Source: Saprospiraceae bacterium
GTDB taxonomy: Bacteria; Bacteroidota; Bacteroidia; Chitinophagales; Saprospiraceae
Length of the DNA stretch: 64,000 bases
Assembly: GCA_021604865.1 (NCBI GenBank)
Contig: BQJU01000002.1
Location: 1 to 64,000 of the forward strand
Direction: 5' to 3'
The translations under genes were made by a program, and so were the position numbers. Positions within the stretch are counted from its first letter, which is position 1. Every line of letters begins with the position of its first letter. The notes beneath the pieces were generated by a model. The model was not told where the DNA came from, did not search any database, and saw only the letters and a program-made list of their open reading frames with translations. Of this stretch, positions 16,243 to 24,600 are shown in pieces.

Positions 16243-19020
16243 ATGAAAAAGGATATAGAAAAATTCCAGGACACCCTGGAATCTCAAAATGGCAAGCTGA
16301 ACTTCATCAGCCTGAAAAAAGTAACAGACGCTTTTCCACAAGTCAAAAAACTTCCTTTTTCCATTCGTATTTTATTGGAAAACGCCCTCCGGAATTATGA
16401 CGATTTCCTGGTAAACAGAGAACATATTGACACCCTAATTAATTGGAAACCAAAGGGTAGTGAGAAGCCTGTTCCTTACAAACCTACGAGAGTATTGATG
16501 CAGGATTTTACAGGGGTGCCTGCCGTTGTGGATATTGCAGCCATTCGTTCAGAGGCAATTAAAAAAGGAAAAGACGGTTCGAAGATTAATCCTAAGGTGC
16601 CAGTAGATTTGATTATTGACCACTCCGTTCAAGTGGATTTTTTCGGAACGGACTATGCTTATAAAAAGAATGTCGAATACGAATACAAACGTAATAGTGA
16701 ACGTTACGAATTTTTGAAATGGGCGCAAAATGCTTTTGAAGATTTTACTGTTGTACCTCCGGGCATGGGCATTTGCCATCAGGTGAATTTAGAGTATTTG
16801 GCAAAAGGCGTTGTACAAAAAGATGGCTGGGCATTTCCCGATACTTTGGTCGGTTTGGATTCGCATACACCGATGGTCAATGGTATTGGAGTTATTGGTT
16901 GGGGTGTTGGTGGTATCGAAGCTGAAGCAGCATTGTTGGGACAACCGATTTATTTTTCTTGCCCAAAGGTGATTGGCCTGAAATTGATGGGCAAACTTCC
17001 CGAAGGTATTACTGCCACAGATATGGTTTTGGAAATTACTAAACAGCTACGAGCTTATGGTGTGGTAAATGATTTCGTGGAAGTATTTGGCGATGGCTTA
17101 GACCATCTGTCTGTTCCGGACCGGGCGACTATTGCCAACATGTCTCCTGAGTTTGGTTGCACGGTGACTTATTTCCCTATTGATAATCAGACCATCCGGT
17201 ATATGGAAAAAACAAATCGGACAAAAGAGCAATTGGACTTGGTGGAACAATACTGCAAGCATAATATGCTGTGGAGAACGAACGAGGAAAACATCGAATA
17301 TTCCGATGTGGTAACAGTAGATTTATCCCAATTGGAACCATCCGTTGCGGGGCCTAAACGACCACAGGATAAAATCCTGGTAAAAGATCTGAAAGGGCAA
17401 TTTGGCAGTTTATTAAAAGAAGCACACGGCAGGGATTATGTGCCATTGGAAGATAGGGAGGACTGGTATGCAGAGGGTGGTTCGGGGACAGCTCGCACTA
17501 AAAAATTGAGGCCTGACAAAAAACAGAATGACGTGGAGGTGATGGTAGAAGACCGTAATATGAAATCTGTTCGTGTACGAAAAGGCAATCAGGAATATGT
17601 ATTAAGTGATGGTTCGATTGTGGTGGCGGCCATTACTTCCTGCACCAATACTTCCAACCCTTCCGTGATGTTAGGGGCAGGCTTGGTGGCCCGCAAAGCG
17701 ATAGCCAGAGGGATAGACGTAAAGCCTTGGGTCAAAACCTCTTTGGCACCAGGTTCTAAGGTGGTCACGAATTACTTGGAAAGAGCAGGTTTGCTAAAAG
17801 ATTTGGAAGCATTGAGATTCCATGTAGTCGGTTATGGTTGTACTACTTGTATTGGCAACTCCGGCCCATTACCACCGCATATCGAAGAAGCCGTTGATAA
17901 AAGCGAATTAGTGGTAGCCTCTGTATTGAGTGGCAATCGAAATTTTGAAGCGAGAATCCACCCTAAAATACAGATGAACTTTTTAGCATCACCAATGCTC
18001 GTAGTCGCTTATGCCATTGCAGGTCGGGTGGATATTAATTTGCTGGAAGACCCGCTCACCAAAGATGCCAATGGTCAGGATGTATTTTTAAAAGACATCT
18101 GGCCCACACAAGATGAAATCCAGAAAGTCATCGAATCATCTACGACCAAAGAAGATTACGCAAAAGAATATGACGTGATTTTTGATGGGGAAGAACAATG
18201 GAAAAACCTGCCTGCACCAACAGGCTTGGATTACGAATGGCGGGATGATTCCACCTATATCAAAGAAGTTCCATTTTTCAAAAATATTAGTGCCGAACCC
18301 CAAGCACTTACCAATATTGAAAATGCACGTGTATTGTTAATGTTAGGTGAATCCGTAACTACCGACCATATTTCTCCTGCGGGTGGTTTTTCTGAAGATA
18401 GCCCTGCTGGTCAATATTTAAAGTCACAAGGTATTGAACGGAATATGTTCAACTCCTATGGTTCGAGACGAGGCAATCACGAAGTGATGATGCGGGGTAC
18501 TTTTGCCAATGTGCGTATCCAAAATCAAATTGCCTCGAAACAAGGTGGATACACCACTTATTTTCCAGAAAATAAAGAAATGACGGTTTATGATGCTGCC
18601 ATGAGATATATGGAAAATAATACACCTTTGGTGGTGATTGCAGGGACAGAATACGGCTCAGGTTCATCAAGGGACTGGGCAGCAAAAGGAGCTAATTTGT
18701 TAGGAATCAAAGCCGTTATTGCTACTTCTTACGAGCGGATACACCGTTCCAATTTGGTGGGTATGGGCGTTTTGCCATTGAAATTTGAAGCTGGCGAAGA
18801 TGCCAATTCGCTCGGTTTATCGGGGCAAGAAGTCATCACCATTAAAGGCATAGAAGTTGGCTTGAGTCCAAATAAAAAATTAGATATAATCGCTACAAAG
18901 CCTGATGGGTCCTTGATTGAATTTAAAACCATCGCTCGTCTGGATTCTCCCGTTGAAGTGGAGTATGTGAAACATGGAGGTATTTTGCAATATGTACTTC
19001 GGCAGTTTTTGGAAGAATAG
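16243..19020 (+). CDS. acnA: aconitate hydratase (AcnA type)
   Basis: 925 residues. Iron-sulfur cluster cysteines are in SCTNTSNPSVML and GYGCTTCIGNSGPL; the C-terminal swivel domain has DHISPAG, FNSYGSRRGNHEVMMRG and GTEYGSGSSRDWAAKG. The long linker around residues 390-440 is of the AcnA/IRP-like type rather than AcnB. It interconverts citrate and isocitrate in the TCA cycle. AcnA is the stress-stable isozyme in several bacteria, which would fit the surrounding genes; whether the genome has another aconitase cannot be seen here. Confidence 0.96.
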   Translation: MKKDIEKFQDTLESQNGKLNFISLKKVTDAFPQVKKLPFSIRILLENALRNYDDFLVNREHIDTLINWKPKGSEKPVPYKPTRVLMQDFTGVPAVVDIAAIRSEAIKKGKDGSKINPKVPVDLIIDHSVQVDFFGTDYAYKKNVEYEYKRNSERYEFLKWAQNAFEDFTVVPPGMGICHQVNLEYLAKGVVQKDGWAFPDTLVGLDSHTPMVNGIGVIGWGVGGIEAEAALLGQPIYFSCPKVIGLKLMGKLPEGITATDMVLEITKQLRAYGVVNDFVEVFGDGLDHLSVPDRATIANMSPEFGCTVTYFPIDNQTIRYMEKTNRTKEQLDLVEQYCKHNMLWRTNEENIEYSDVVTVDLSQLEPSVAGPKRPQDKILVKDLKGQFGSLLKEAHGRDYVPLEDREDWYAEGGSGTARTKKLRPDKKQNDVEVMVEDRNMKSVRVRKGNQEYVLSDGSIVVAAITSCTNTSNPSVMLGAGLVARKAIARGIDVKPWVKTSLAPGSKVVTNYLERAGLLKDLEALRFHVVGYGCTTCIGNSGPLPPHIEEAVDKSELVVASVLSGNRNFEARIHPKIQMNFLASPMLVVAYAIAGRVDINLLEDPLTKDANGQDVFLKDIWPTQDEIQKVIESSTTKEDYAKEYDVIFDGEEQWKNLPAPTGLDYEWRDDSTYIKEVPFFKNISAEPQALTNIENARVLLMLGESVTTDHISPAGGFSEDSPAGQYLKSQGIERNMFNSYGSRRGNHEVMMRGTFANVRIQNQIASKQGGYTTYFPENKEMTVYDAAMRYMENNTPLVVIAGTEYGSGSSRDWAAKGANLLGIKAVIATSYERIHRSNLVGMGVLPLKFEAGEDANSLGLSGQEVITIKGIEVGLSPNKKLDIIATKPDGSLIEFKTIARLDSPVEVEYVKHGGILQYVLRQFLEE

Positions 19021-19145
19021 GAGAAATGGCTTTTCATGCAGAGGTTCCATTAAAATTGTTTCACAGGGGCAGGGTGCTGGGATGACTGAGCGGCCCTACA
19101 AGGTGAATGCCTGGTGGGCTTTAAAGCGGAGGAACGCGAAAGGTG

Positions 19146-19168
19146 GGTTAAAAAGATCCGTTTTAACC
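19146..19168. repeat. inverted repeat in the aconitase-UspA gap
   Basis: GGTTAAAA (19146-19153) and TTTTAACC (19161-19168) form an 8-bp stem with a 7-base loop. It may terminate the aconitase transcript. The remaining 237 bases between the genes show nothing else recognisable; a 79-codon frame through them has no protein-like features. Confidence 0.45.
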
Positions 19169-19257
19169 TTGTCATGGCCCCTGAGAAACAACTCTATTAA
19201 CCATTTTTTATAAAGAGAATAAGATAAACTCTAATATTTTTTTGTAAAAAAGATACC

Positions 19258-20115
19258 ATGAAGAAAAGAACCAAAATATTAGTGCCTGTAGATTTTTCAG
19301 CTTGTTCAGAAAACGCATTAGCATTTGCGATGCAATTGGCAGATAAAATCAAAGCGAACTTACAAATATTACATGTCCCCCTTTTTTATAGTGGCATCGG
19401 GGATAATCCTGTTTCTTTATCAATGTCGATTCATGAGCAAGTTAGGCAATCAAGAATACAAATGAAAAATTTTATCGAAAAGGTAACTGACAATGTCCGT
19501 CTATCTCTTGATAAGATTCCTACTATTCAAACCAGTATTGAATTGGGTAAAGTTGAATTTACAATTCTTAAAGAAGCAGTAAGCAATGAGGTTGATTATA
19601 TTATCATGGGCACACAAGGGGAAAGAAGCACTTTGGATAGATATCTGGGTACTATGGCGTCTAATATAGTTAAAAACGCCCCTTGTTCGGTAATTGTGAT
19701 ACCTGAAAATACTGAATTTAGAAAGAAAATAGAATTGGGATATGCAACTGATTTTTCAGAAATTGACCCCTCTGAAATATGGAAAGTGGTAAAGCTCTTT
19801 AAACCTTCTCAACCAGCAATTAAATGTGTTCATTTTAATGAAAAGCAGGTTAATAATGCGGATAAGATAAAGGAATTTAAGTCTTACCTTGCTGAAAATG
19901 CTCCTGAATTGAACATAGAATTTTATGACCTACCTGTTAATAATACAGTCGAGTATATGAACTATTTTATTGAAAATCAAAACATCAGCATGTTGGTCAT
20001 GTATAAGCCTGAACGTACTTTTTTTGAATCCATTTTTCATAAAAGTTACACCCAAAAAATGGCAAGACACGTTAATATTCCACTATTGGTACTAAAACAA
20101 AAAAATAACAATTGA
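19258..20115 (+). CDS. universal stress protein with two UspA domains
   Basis: 285 residues. The first domain starts KILVPVDFSACSENALAFAM and keeps the ATP-binding motif (GTQGERSTLDRYLGTMASNI, G-2x-G-9x-G pattern). The second, from about residue 155, keeps the fold (ATDFSEID, MYKPERTFFESIFHKSYTQK) but lacks the glycine motif, so probably only the first binds nucleotide. Such tandem UspA proteins are common in Bacteroidota stress loci. Cytosolic; no signal peptide. Confidence 0.92.
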   Translation: MKKRTKILVPVDFSACSENALAFAMQLADKIKANLQILHVPLFYSGIGDNPVSLSMSIHEQVRQSRIQMKNFIEKVTDNVRLSLDKIPTIQTSIELGKVEFTILKEAVSNEVDYIIMGTQGERSTLDRYLGTMASNIVKNAPCSVIVIPENTEFRKKIELGYATDFSEIDPSEIWKVVKLFKPSQPAIKCVHFNEKQVNNADKIKEFKSYLAENAPELNIEFYDLPVNNTVEYMNYFIENQNISMLVMYKPERTFFESIFHKSYTQKMARHVNIPLLVLKQKNNN

Positions 20116-20234
20116 TGGTTGATGATGTCTCAAAGCACTTAGCGTTTTTTGAGAAATGTGATTTGATTCTTTGACGGAAAATGAAACGCATTGTGTCAAC
20201 ACCTTTGGACGCTTCTATTAAACACAAATGAATA

Positions 20235-21488
20235 ATGAATAGAATACCATTAATATTGATAATTGGCCTGACTTTCCTCTTTCAGAAATATGCCTATAGC
20301 CAAACCAATCCCAATATTCAATTTTTACAAAAAGTTGGTGTTTTAGATAGCCTATACTCTGAAAACCTAAAAGAAAGCAGAAATTTTTTTGTGCAATTTC
20401 CGGCTAATTACAGCGAAAATGAAAACAAGAAATACCCAGTAGTTTTTATTTTGGACGGAGAAGTACTGCTACCCACAGTGAATAATGTTCACAGCTTTTA
20501 TAGCGGTGGATATATGCCTGAAATGGTCCTTGTTGGTATTTCCAATGCTGATAACAGAACACGAGATTTGACAACTTCGGAAATAAAAGAGAAGTATGGA
20601 ATGCCATTTAATGAGAAAAACGGAGAGGCAGCAAATTTCAGTAATTTTATTGAGACAGAATTGATCCCCTTTATAGAAAACAAATATCCTGTAACCAATT
20701 TTAGGACCTTAATTGGTCATTCTTATGGAGGATTGTTCACCCTTTATACCTTAATCAATCATCCACAATTATTTTCCAACTATTTGGCCATTGACCCCAG
20801 TCTTGATTGGGATGACCAAAAATTATTATCCGAAGCTCAGGACAAACTCTCCAATAAAAACTATACAGGAAAATCCTTATTCCTGTCATTGAGTGGGCAA
20901 TTACATTTACAGAATCCAGCGATTACTATTGATAATGTAATGCAGGATTCCTCCGACTTTACATTGTTTGCAAGATCCAATATTACCTTTTCAAATATGG
21001 TAAAGCAAAACAGTAAAAATGGATTGGCTTTTAAATGGAAATTTTATCCGCGAGATTTACACGGCACTATCCCATTTCCTTCTATTATGGATGGTTTAAT
21101 ATTTAATTTTGAATGGTACCAAATGGAAAATACCGACAAATTCAATTCGCCGACTACTTCAAAAGAAACATTATATAGCATCGTAAACTATCGTGCAAAT
21201 AAACTCGAAAGGCATTTTCATTATCCCGTACCACCATATCCCGAAGACCTATTCAATGCACTTGGATATATGAGTTTAGATATGGAACAATTGGAAAAAG
21301 CAAAAATGTTTTTTGAATTTGCAATTGCGTTTTACCCAAATAGCCCAAACGCGTACGATTCTATGTCAGATTATTATGAAAGAACTAGCGATGATGATAA
21401 TGCTTTAAAATTTATAACTAAAGCTTATGAAATAAGTGAATCCGATTATTATAAGCAAAAAATGGAAGCGCTAAAGCAAAAAAAATAA
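20235..21488 (+). CDS. secreted esterase-D/Fes-type alpha/beta hydrolase with C-terminal TPR-like region
   Basis: 417 residues with a Sec signal (LILIIGLTFLFQKYAYSQ). Residues about 35-290 match the PF00756-type esterase family: FFVQFPANYSENENKKYPVV, FILDGEVLLP, the nucleophile elbow GHSYGGLF and a late His in DLHGTIPFPS. From about 325, LEKAKMFFEFAIAFYPNSPN and the next helix pair form one or two TPR units. Substrate unknown; relatives hydrolyse siderophores, acyl esters or glycan esters. It is the last complete gene before the broken MFS gene. Confidence 0.85.
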   Translation: MNRIPLILIIGLTFLFQKYAYSQTNPNIQFLQKVGVLDSLYSENLKESRNFFVQFPANYSENENKKYPVVFILDGEVLLPTVNNVHSFYSGGYMPEMVLVGISNADNRTRDLTTSEIKEKYGMPFNEKNGEAANFSNFIETELIPFIENKYPVTNFRTLIGHSYGGLFTLYTLINHPQLFSNYLAIDPSLDWDDQKLLSEAQDKLSNKNYTGKSLFLSLSGQLHLQNPAITIDNVMQDSSDFTLFARSNITFSNMVKQNSKNGLAFKWKFYPRDLHGTIPFPSIMDGLIFNFEWYQMENTDKFNSPTTSKETLYSIVNYRANKLERHFHYPVPPYPEDLFNALGYMSLDMEQLEKAKMFFEFAIAFYPNSPNAYDSMSDYYERTSDDDNALKFITKAYEISESDYYKQKMEALKQKK

Positions 21489-21567
21489 GGGAATGTCCAG
21501 CAAGATGTGTCCTCCTCAGAATTCTCAACTCCCTGAAAGTGCATAAAAAGCGGAAATTCAATAAATT

Positions 21568-21606
21568 ACTCCGCGGAACTCCGCGTCTCTGCTGTGAAAA
21601 AAACAC
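21568..21606. repeat. CTCCGCG..CTCCGCGTCTCTG repeat-like motif
   Basis: ACTCCGCGGAACTCCGCGTC then TCTGCTGTGAAAAAAA. It contains a CCGCGG core and resembles a motif I recall as a scattered intergenic repeat in many unrelated bacterial genomes (CTCCGCGTCTCTGCGGTGAAA type). The tie to that family is from memory. Confidence 0.4.
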
Positions 21607-21632
21607 TTTCTAGTACACTCCCAAAATGAAGG

Positions 21633-21950
21633 CTAATAATTAGAGTTTTTCACAATTCGATTAATCGTATACATCAAGCCAATCGTAACTAACATTACGC
21701 CGATAACCACAAAACCCAAAACAGAATAGCCCTCTATCATTCCATCAGATGCTTGGTAAACAATCAACCCTGCAGCAGTTGCCGCCACCCCTCCTGCTAC
21801 TTGCTGAAATGAAGCATCGAGTGCCATAAAAGCACCTCTATCAGGTTGATTTGGTACGACTGTAGCTAATGCGGTCGAAGCAATCATTCGAGCATTGATA
21901 CCAATAAATAGGAGCGTATGCAAAATAACAACCAGCCAAAAAGGAACCAT
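21633..21950 (-). pseudogene. C-terminal fragment of an MFS transporter gene
   Basis: About 105 residues: VVILHTLLFIGINARMIAST, ALATVVPNQPDRGAFMALDA, SFQQVAGGVAATAAGLIVYQ and a last membrane helix before TAA. This is the last third of a 12-helix drug/sugar MFS exporter; full members have about 400 residues. The 5' side runs straight into the GC-rich inverted repeat at 21972-22047, so the rest of the gene was lost at that junction. Confidence 0.75.
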
Positions 21951-21971
21951 GGCCGAGCGCCGTCGTCGAAG

Positions 21972-22064
21972 CCTTTCGCTTGCGCCGAAGCTTCAGCGAA
22001 GGAGCATGGCGCAGACGCCCGGAGAAAGCTTCAGCGCAAGCGAAAGGTTGGCCTCTAAACATGC
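21972..22064. repeat. GC-rich inverted repeat with repeat copy R1 at its right end
   Basis: CCTTTCGCTTGCGC (21972-21985) and GCGCAAGCGAAAGG (22034-22047) are perfect 14-base reverse complements. The interior holds two near-copies of GAAGCTTCAGCG. Directly attached is GCGAAAGGTTGGCCTCTAAA (from 22040), nearly identical to the right arm of the repeat at 36235-36257. The element ends 3 bases before the stop codon of the next gene and cuts off the MFS gene on its left. Confidence 0.75.
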
Positions 22065-22066
22065 TC

Positions 22067-23200
22067 TTATTGCTCGGTCCACCATATCCGTCCCCGCTCA
22101 TTAATATGCCAAATTCCTCCTTTAACCCCGGCAGCCATTATCTCAAACTGGTTGGGTGTAGTCGCTACTTGCGGAGAAAACCCCTCCACATTCTTTGGCA
22201 AAGTAAAGGAACTCTTCTGATTGGTATAACTGCCATGCTGCTCCCAATGCTGCTCTTGCTGAAAATACAATTGCCATAAGGCCCATTTGATGGCTTCATC
22301 CGGATTTTTTTGGAAAGCCACAGGGCCATCCGATGGCTGTTGGTTAGAAAACTGTACAAAACCCCAGGTCTCCGTCTGGTGCATGTCTACCCGGCCTGAA
22401 GGAGACCAAACCCAATTTTCTTCGGGCCACTTTTGTTGGATACCCGTTTTAGGATCAATCTGTTTTTTATAAACACCTTCCACAATATCCATGTGCCAGT
22501 CTACTCTGGAGAAATTGACCCGCCATTGCTCCCCATCCTTTGGCATCCTGGCTTCAGGTGCTAATTCTTTGAGGGCACTCCAGGGCATGGCTATTTCCAC
22601 CCGCCAAAGGCTATCCGTATCGCTGGGGTCATTTAGCGTACCCACCAACGTTACACCTGTTTTAATCCCTTTGATATCCCAGTTGTTTAGGTAATTGGGC
22701 ATAGTATCCACCCGGTAGGGATATAACATTAATAAGTCCCAAACCGCATTATTGGCATTCATTTCAAACTCGTAATAATTTTGGCCATCACCATCGGGAT
22801 CGATGAAAATTTCAAAATCATCGTTATTATACATCACTGCATCCCTTTCCGTGATGGTCGCCCACAGGTGTGGTTCCTCGATTTCCGCTGCGAAGTAAAA
22901 ATACTGTTCATCCCATAACATCTTCGCCCTGGTACGATAAGTAGTTTTGGGTTTTAAATCACCTTCTATGTCAACAAAATCGACTGTCCACGGCACCTTC
23001 TCCCAAACGGCATTTTCCAGCTGCCCATCTATTACTGGCGCTTGGGCCGTTTGATAACATACGTATTCCCTAGGCTCATAAGGAATTGGGTGCTCGTAAT
23101 TTAGCGTTGTTGTAGTTGTTGCTGTTGTTCCTGTTTCCGTAGCTTGCTGACAAGCACCCAATAAAAGACAGCAGAATATCGCAGAAAATAATTTCATCAT
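22067..23200 (-). CDS. CBM9-like (DOMON-type) sugar-binding lipoprotein
   Basis: 377 residues; lipoprotein signal (LFSAIFCCLLLGAC) then a Thr-rich linker. The CBM9-like fold is shown by APVIDGQLENAVWEKVPWTV, AKMLWDEQYFYFAAEIEEPH, NDDFEIFIDPDGDGQNYYEF and WRVEIAMPWSAL, ending with GFVQFSN. These proteins bind glycan ends; some relatives of the fold carry heme. It is the last gene of the long minus-strand run and its stop abuts repeat R1. Confidence 0.85.
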   Translation of the reverse strand: MMKLFSAIFCCLLLGACQQATETGTTATTTTTLNYEHPIPYEPREYVCYQTAQAPVIDGQLENAVWEKVPWTVDFVDIEGDLKPKTTYRTRAKMLWDEQYFYFAAEIEEPHLWATITERDAVMYNNDDFEIFIDPDGDGQNYYEFEMNANNAVWDLLMLYPYRVDTMPNYLNNWDIKGIKTGVTLVGTLNDPSDTDSLWRVEIAMPWSALKELAPEARMPKDGEQWRVNFSRVDWHMDIVEGVYKKQIDPKTGIQQKWPEENWVWSPSGRVDMHQTETWGFVQFSNQQPSDGPVAFQKNPDEAIKWALWQLYFQQEQHWEQHGSYTNQKSSFTLPKNVEGFSPQVATTPNQFEIMAAGVKGGIWHINERGRIWWTEQ

Positions 23201-23299
23201 TTGTTCTTTCTAAGCGTATGATTAAATTTCGTTTTTGATGGTGAAAACACTAAAAGTCATCTATCCTCTGACCTCTGAAAGTTGCAGGCGGTCTGATTC

Positions 23300-24499
23300 C
23301 TACCTCTTAATCAACTTCCAACTCATACTCTGTTGTCCATTAACCAAATTCAACACATAAAACCCAGCTGGCAATTGATTTGTAGGGACTTGTAGAGTAC
23401 TGTATTCATTAACCTGACCGCGAACCACAACGGATCCATTTGCATTGCTCAAGGTATAATTAAATGTTTCGCTCTGATTATTGACATTCAGGTAATCAAC
23501 AAAGGGGTTGGGATAAATATCAACCTCTGGTAATGGCAGTGGGGGCTCAACACTCACCGTTCCACTAATAACCGCGTCAATTGCGGATAGCAGAGAGTAA
23601 TCATTAAACGCATCTTGACCGAGTTCCCAAATCATAATGCCACTGACTTCCTCCAAGGCGAGAGCCGTTTTAGCCTGAATAGTAGGTATGCCATTATAGT
23701 AGATCTGACCTACCTGGTCGATTTGTGCATAGTCTGTATTTTGGGAAACCATGCCTCCAAAAGTAACAGAAGTTACGCTACCTGGAGCCTGGTTGAAATT
23801 CCACCCATAGAAAGGAACCCCTAAAGTCAGTTGGTCAGCTGGCATACCCTGGTTTTGCCAGTAACTTATTGCACTTACCGCAAAACTATAGGGAGAATGT
23901 TGACCGGGATTATTGGCATCCCAGGGGCCAGTCAGGTCATACACCATCATGTTGATGAAATCATACGCCTCCATAGCCGCAGTACTAATTTGCGGATAAC
24001 GATAAGTTCCTGGCAGGGCCGCTGTCATCAGCCAGCCATATTGATCTATGGAATCTCTCAACTCCAGTACAAATCCGGAATAATCATCATTAACATGGCT
24101 CCACTCCAGATCTACATCTACACCATCCAATTCGTGATCCCTGACATAATCCATGATTTTACTGATAAAAGGAGACCGGTTGGCTGGCATGGTGAGGTGG
24201 GCCCAGGCAGCTGCCCATTCGGTGGTTAATCCACCACCAGCAAGCGAAATACACACGGTAACATTTTCCTGTTTGGCCAGTTGTACAATCGGATCAATAT
24301 CCTGCCCGCCAATGTCGAGATTACCCTGCATGTCCGGGTTGGCAAAGGCTAAATTTAAATGAGTCAATTTGCTATAATCTACCTGATCACTTAACGAAAA
24401 TCTGTAATATGGCAAATATCCCACTACCTTAAAATCTTGACCAAAAACCTGAAATCCAACCAATAATAATAAAAATGTAAATCTGTTTTTCATAAGCAT
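23300..24499 (-). CDS. GH18 glycosidase with T9SS sorting domain
   Basis: 399 residues, signal peptide to about residue 20. The GH18 active-site motif is LDGVDVDLEW with catalytic Glu132; VVGYLPYYRF, ISLAGGG and MIWELGQDAFNDYSLLSAID are family landmarks. The C-terminal 75 residues (VDIYPNPFVDYLNVNNQSE, GFYVLNLVNG) are a T9SS type A domain, so it is secreted or surface-attached. GH18 includes chitinases and endo-beta-N-acetylglucosaminidases that release N-glycans; with GH92 and GH130 upstream, the second is attractive but unproven. Confidence 0.9.
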   Translation of the reverse strand: MLMKNRFTFLLLLVGFQVFGQDFKVVGYLPYYRFSLSDQVDYSKLTHLNLAFANPDMQGNLDIGGQDIDPIVQLAKQENVTVCISLAGGGLTTEWAAAWAHLTMPANRSPFISKIMDYVRDHELDGVDVDLEWSHVNDDYSGFVLELRDSIDQYGWLMTAALPGTYRYPQISTAAMEAYDFINMMVYDLTGPWDANNPGQHSPYSFAVSAISYWQNQGMPADQLTLGVPFYGWNFNQAPGSVTSVTFGGMVSQNTDYAQIDQVGQIYYNGIPTIQAKTALALEEVSGIMIWELGQDAFNDYSLLSAIDAVISGTVSVEPPLPLPEVDIYPNPFVDYLNVNNQSETFNYTLSNANGSVVVRGQVNEYSTLQVPTNQLPAGFYVLNLVNGQQSMSWKLIKR

Positions 24500-24542
24500 T
24501 TTGTTTTTTTAATTGTCGTCACTTCGGGTTGCCACAATAATC

Positions 24543-24564
24543 GGGTGATCACAAGGGATCACCC
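24543..24564. terminator. hairpin between the cytochrome/LRR gene and the GH18 gene
   Basis: GGGTGATC (24543-24550) pairs with GATCACCC (24557-24564), loop of 6 bases. It lies in the 101-base gap and may reduce read-through from the cytochrome gene into GH18; no T-run follows. Confidence 0.45.
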
Positions 24565-24600
24565 CTAAGTACTCCTCATTTCTCATTTTTTCAGGCGACC

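Noticed and set aside
19021-19257. A 79-codon frame after the aconitase gene as a small gene
   Set aside because: Atypical composition, overlaps the aconitase stop, contains the hairpin, and has no start context.
23300-24499. Naming the GH18 gene a chitinase
   Set aside because: The active-site motif does not separate chitinases from endo-beta-N-acetylglucosaminidases, and the neighbours favour a mannose-containing glycan; only the family is stated.
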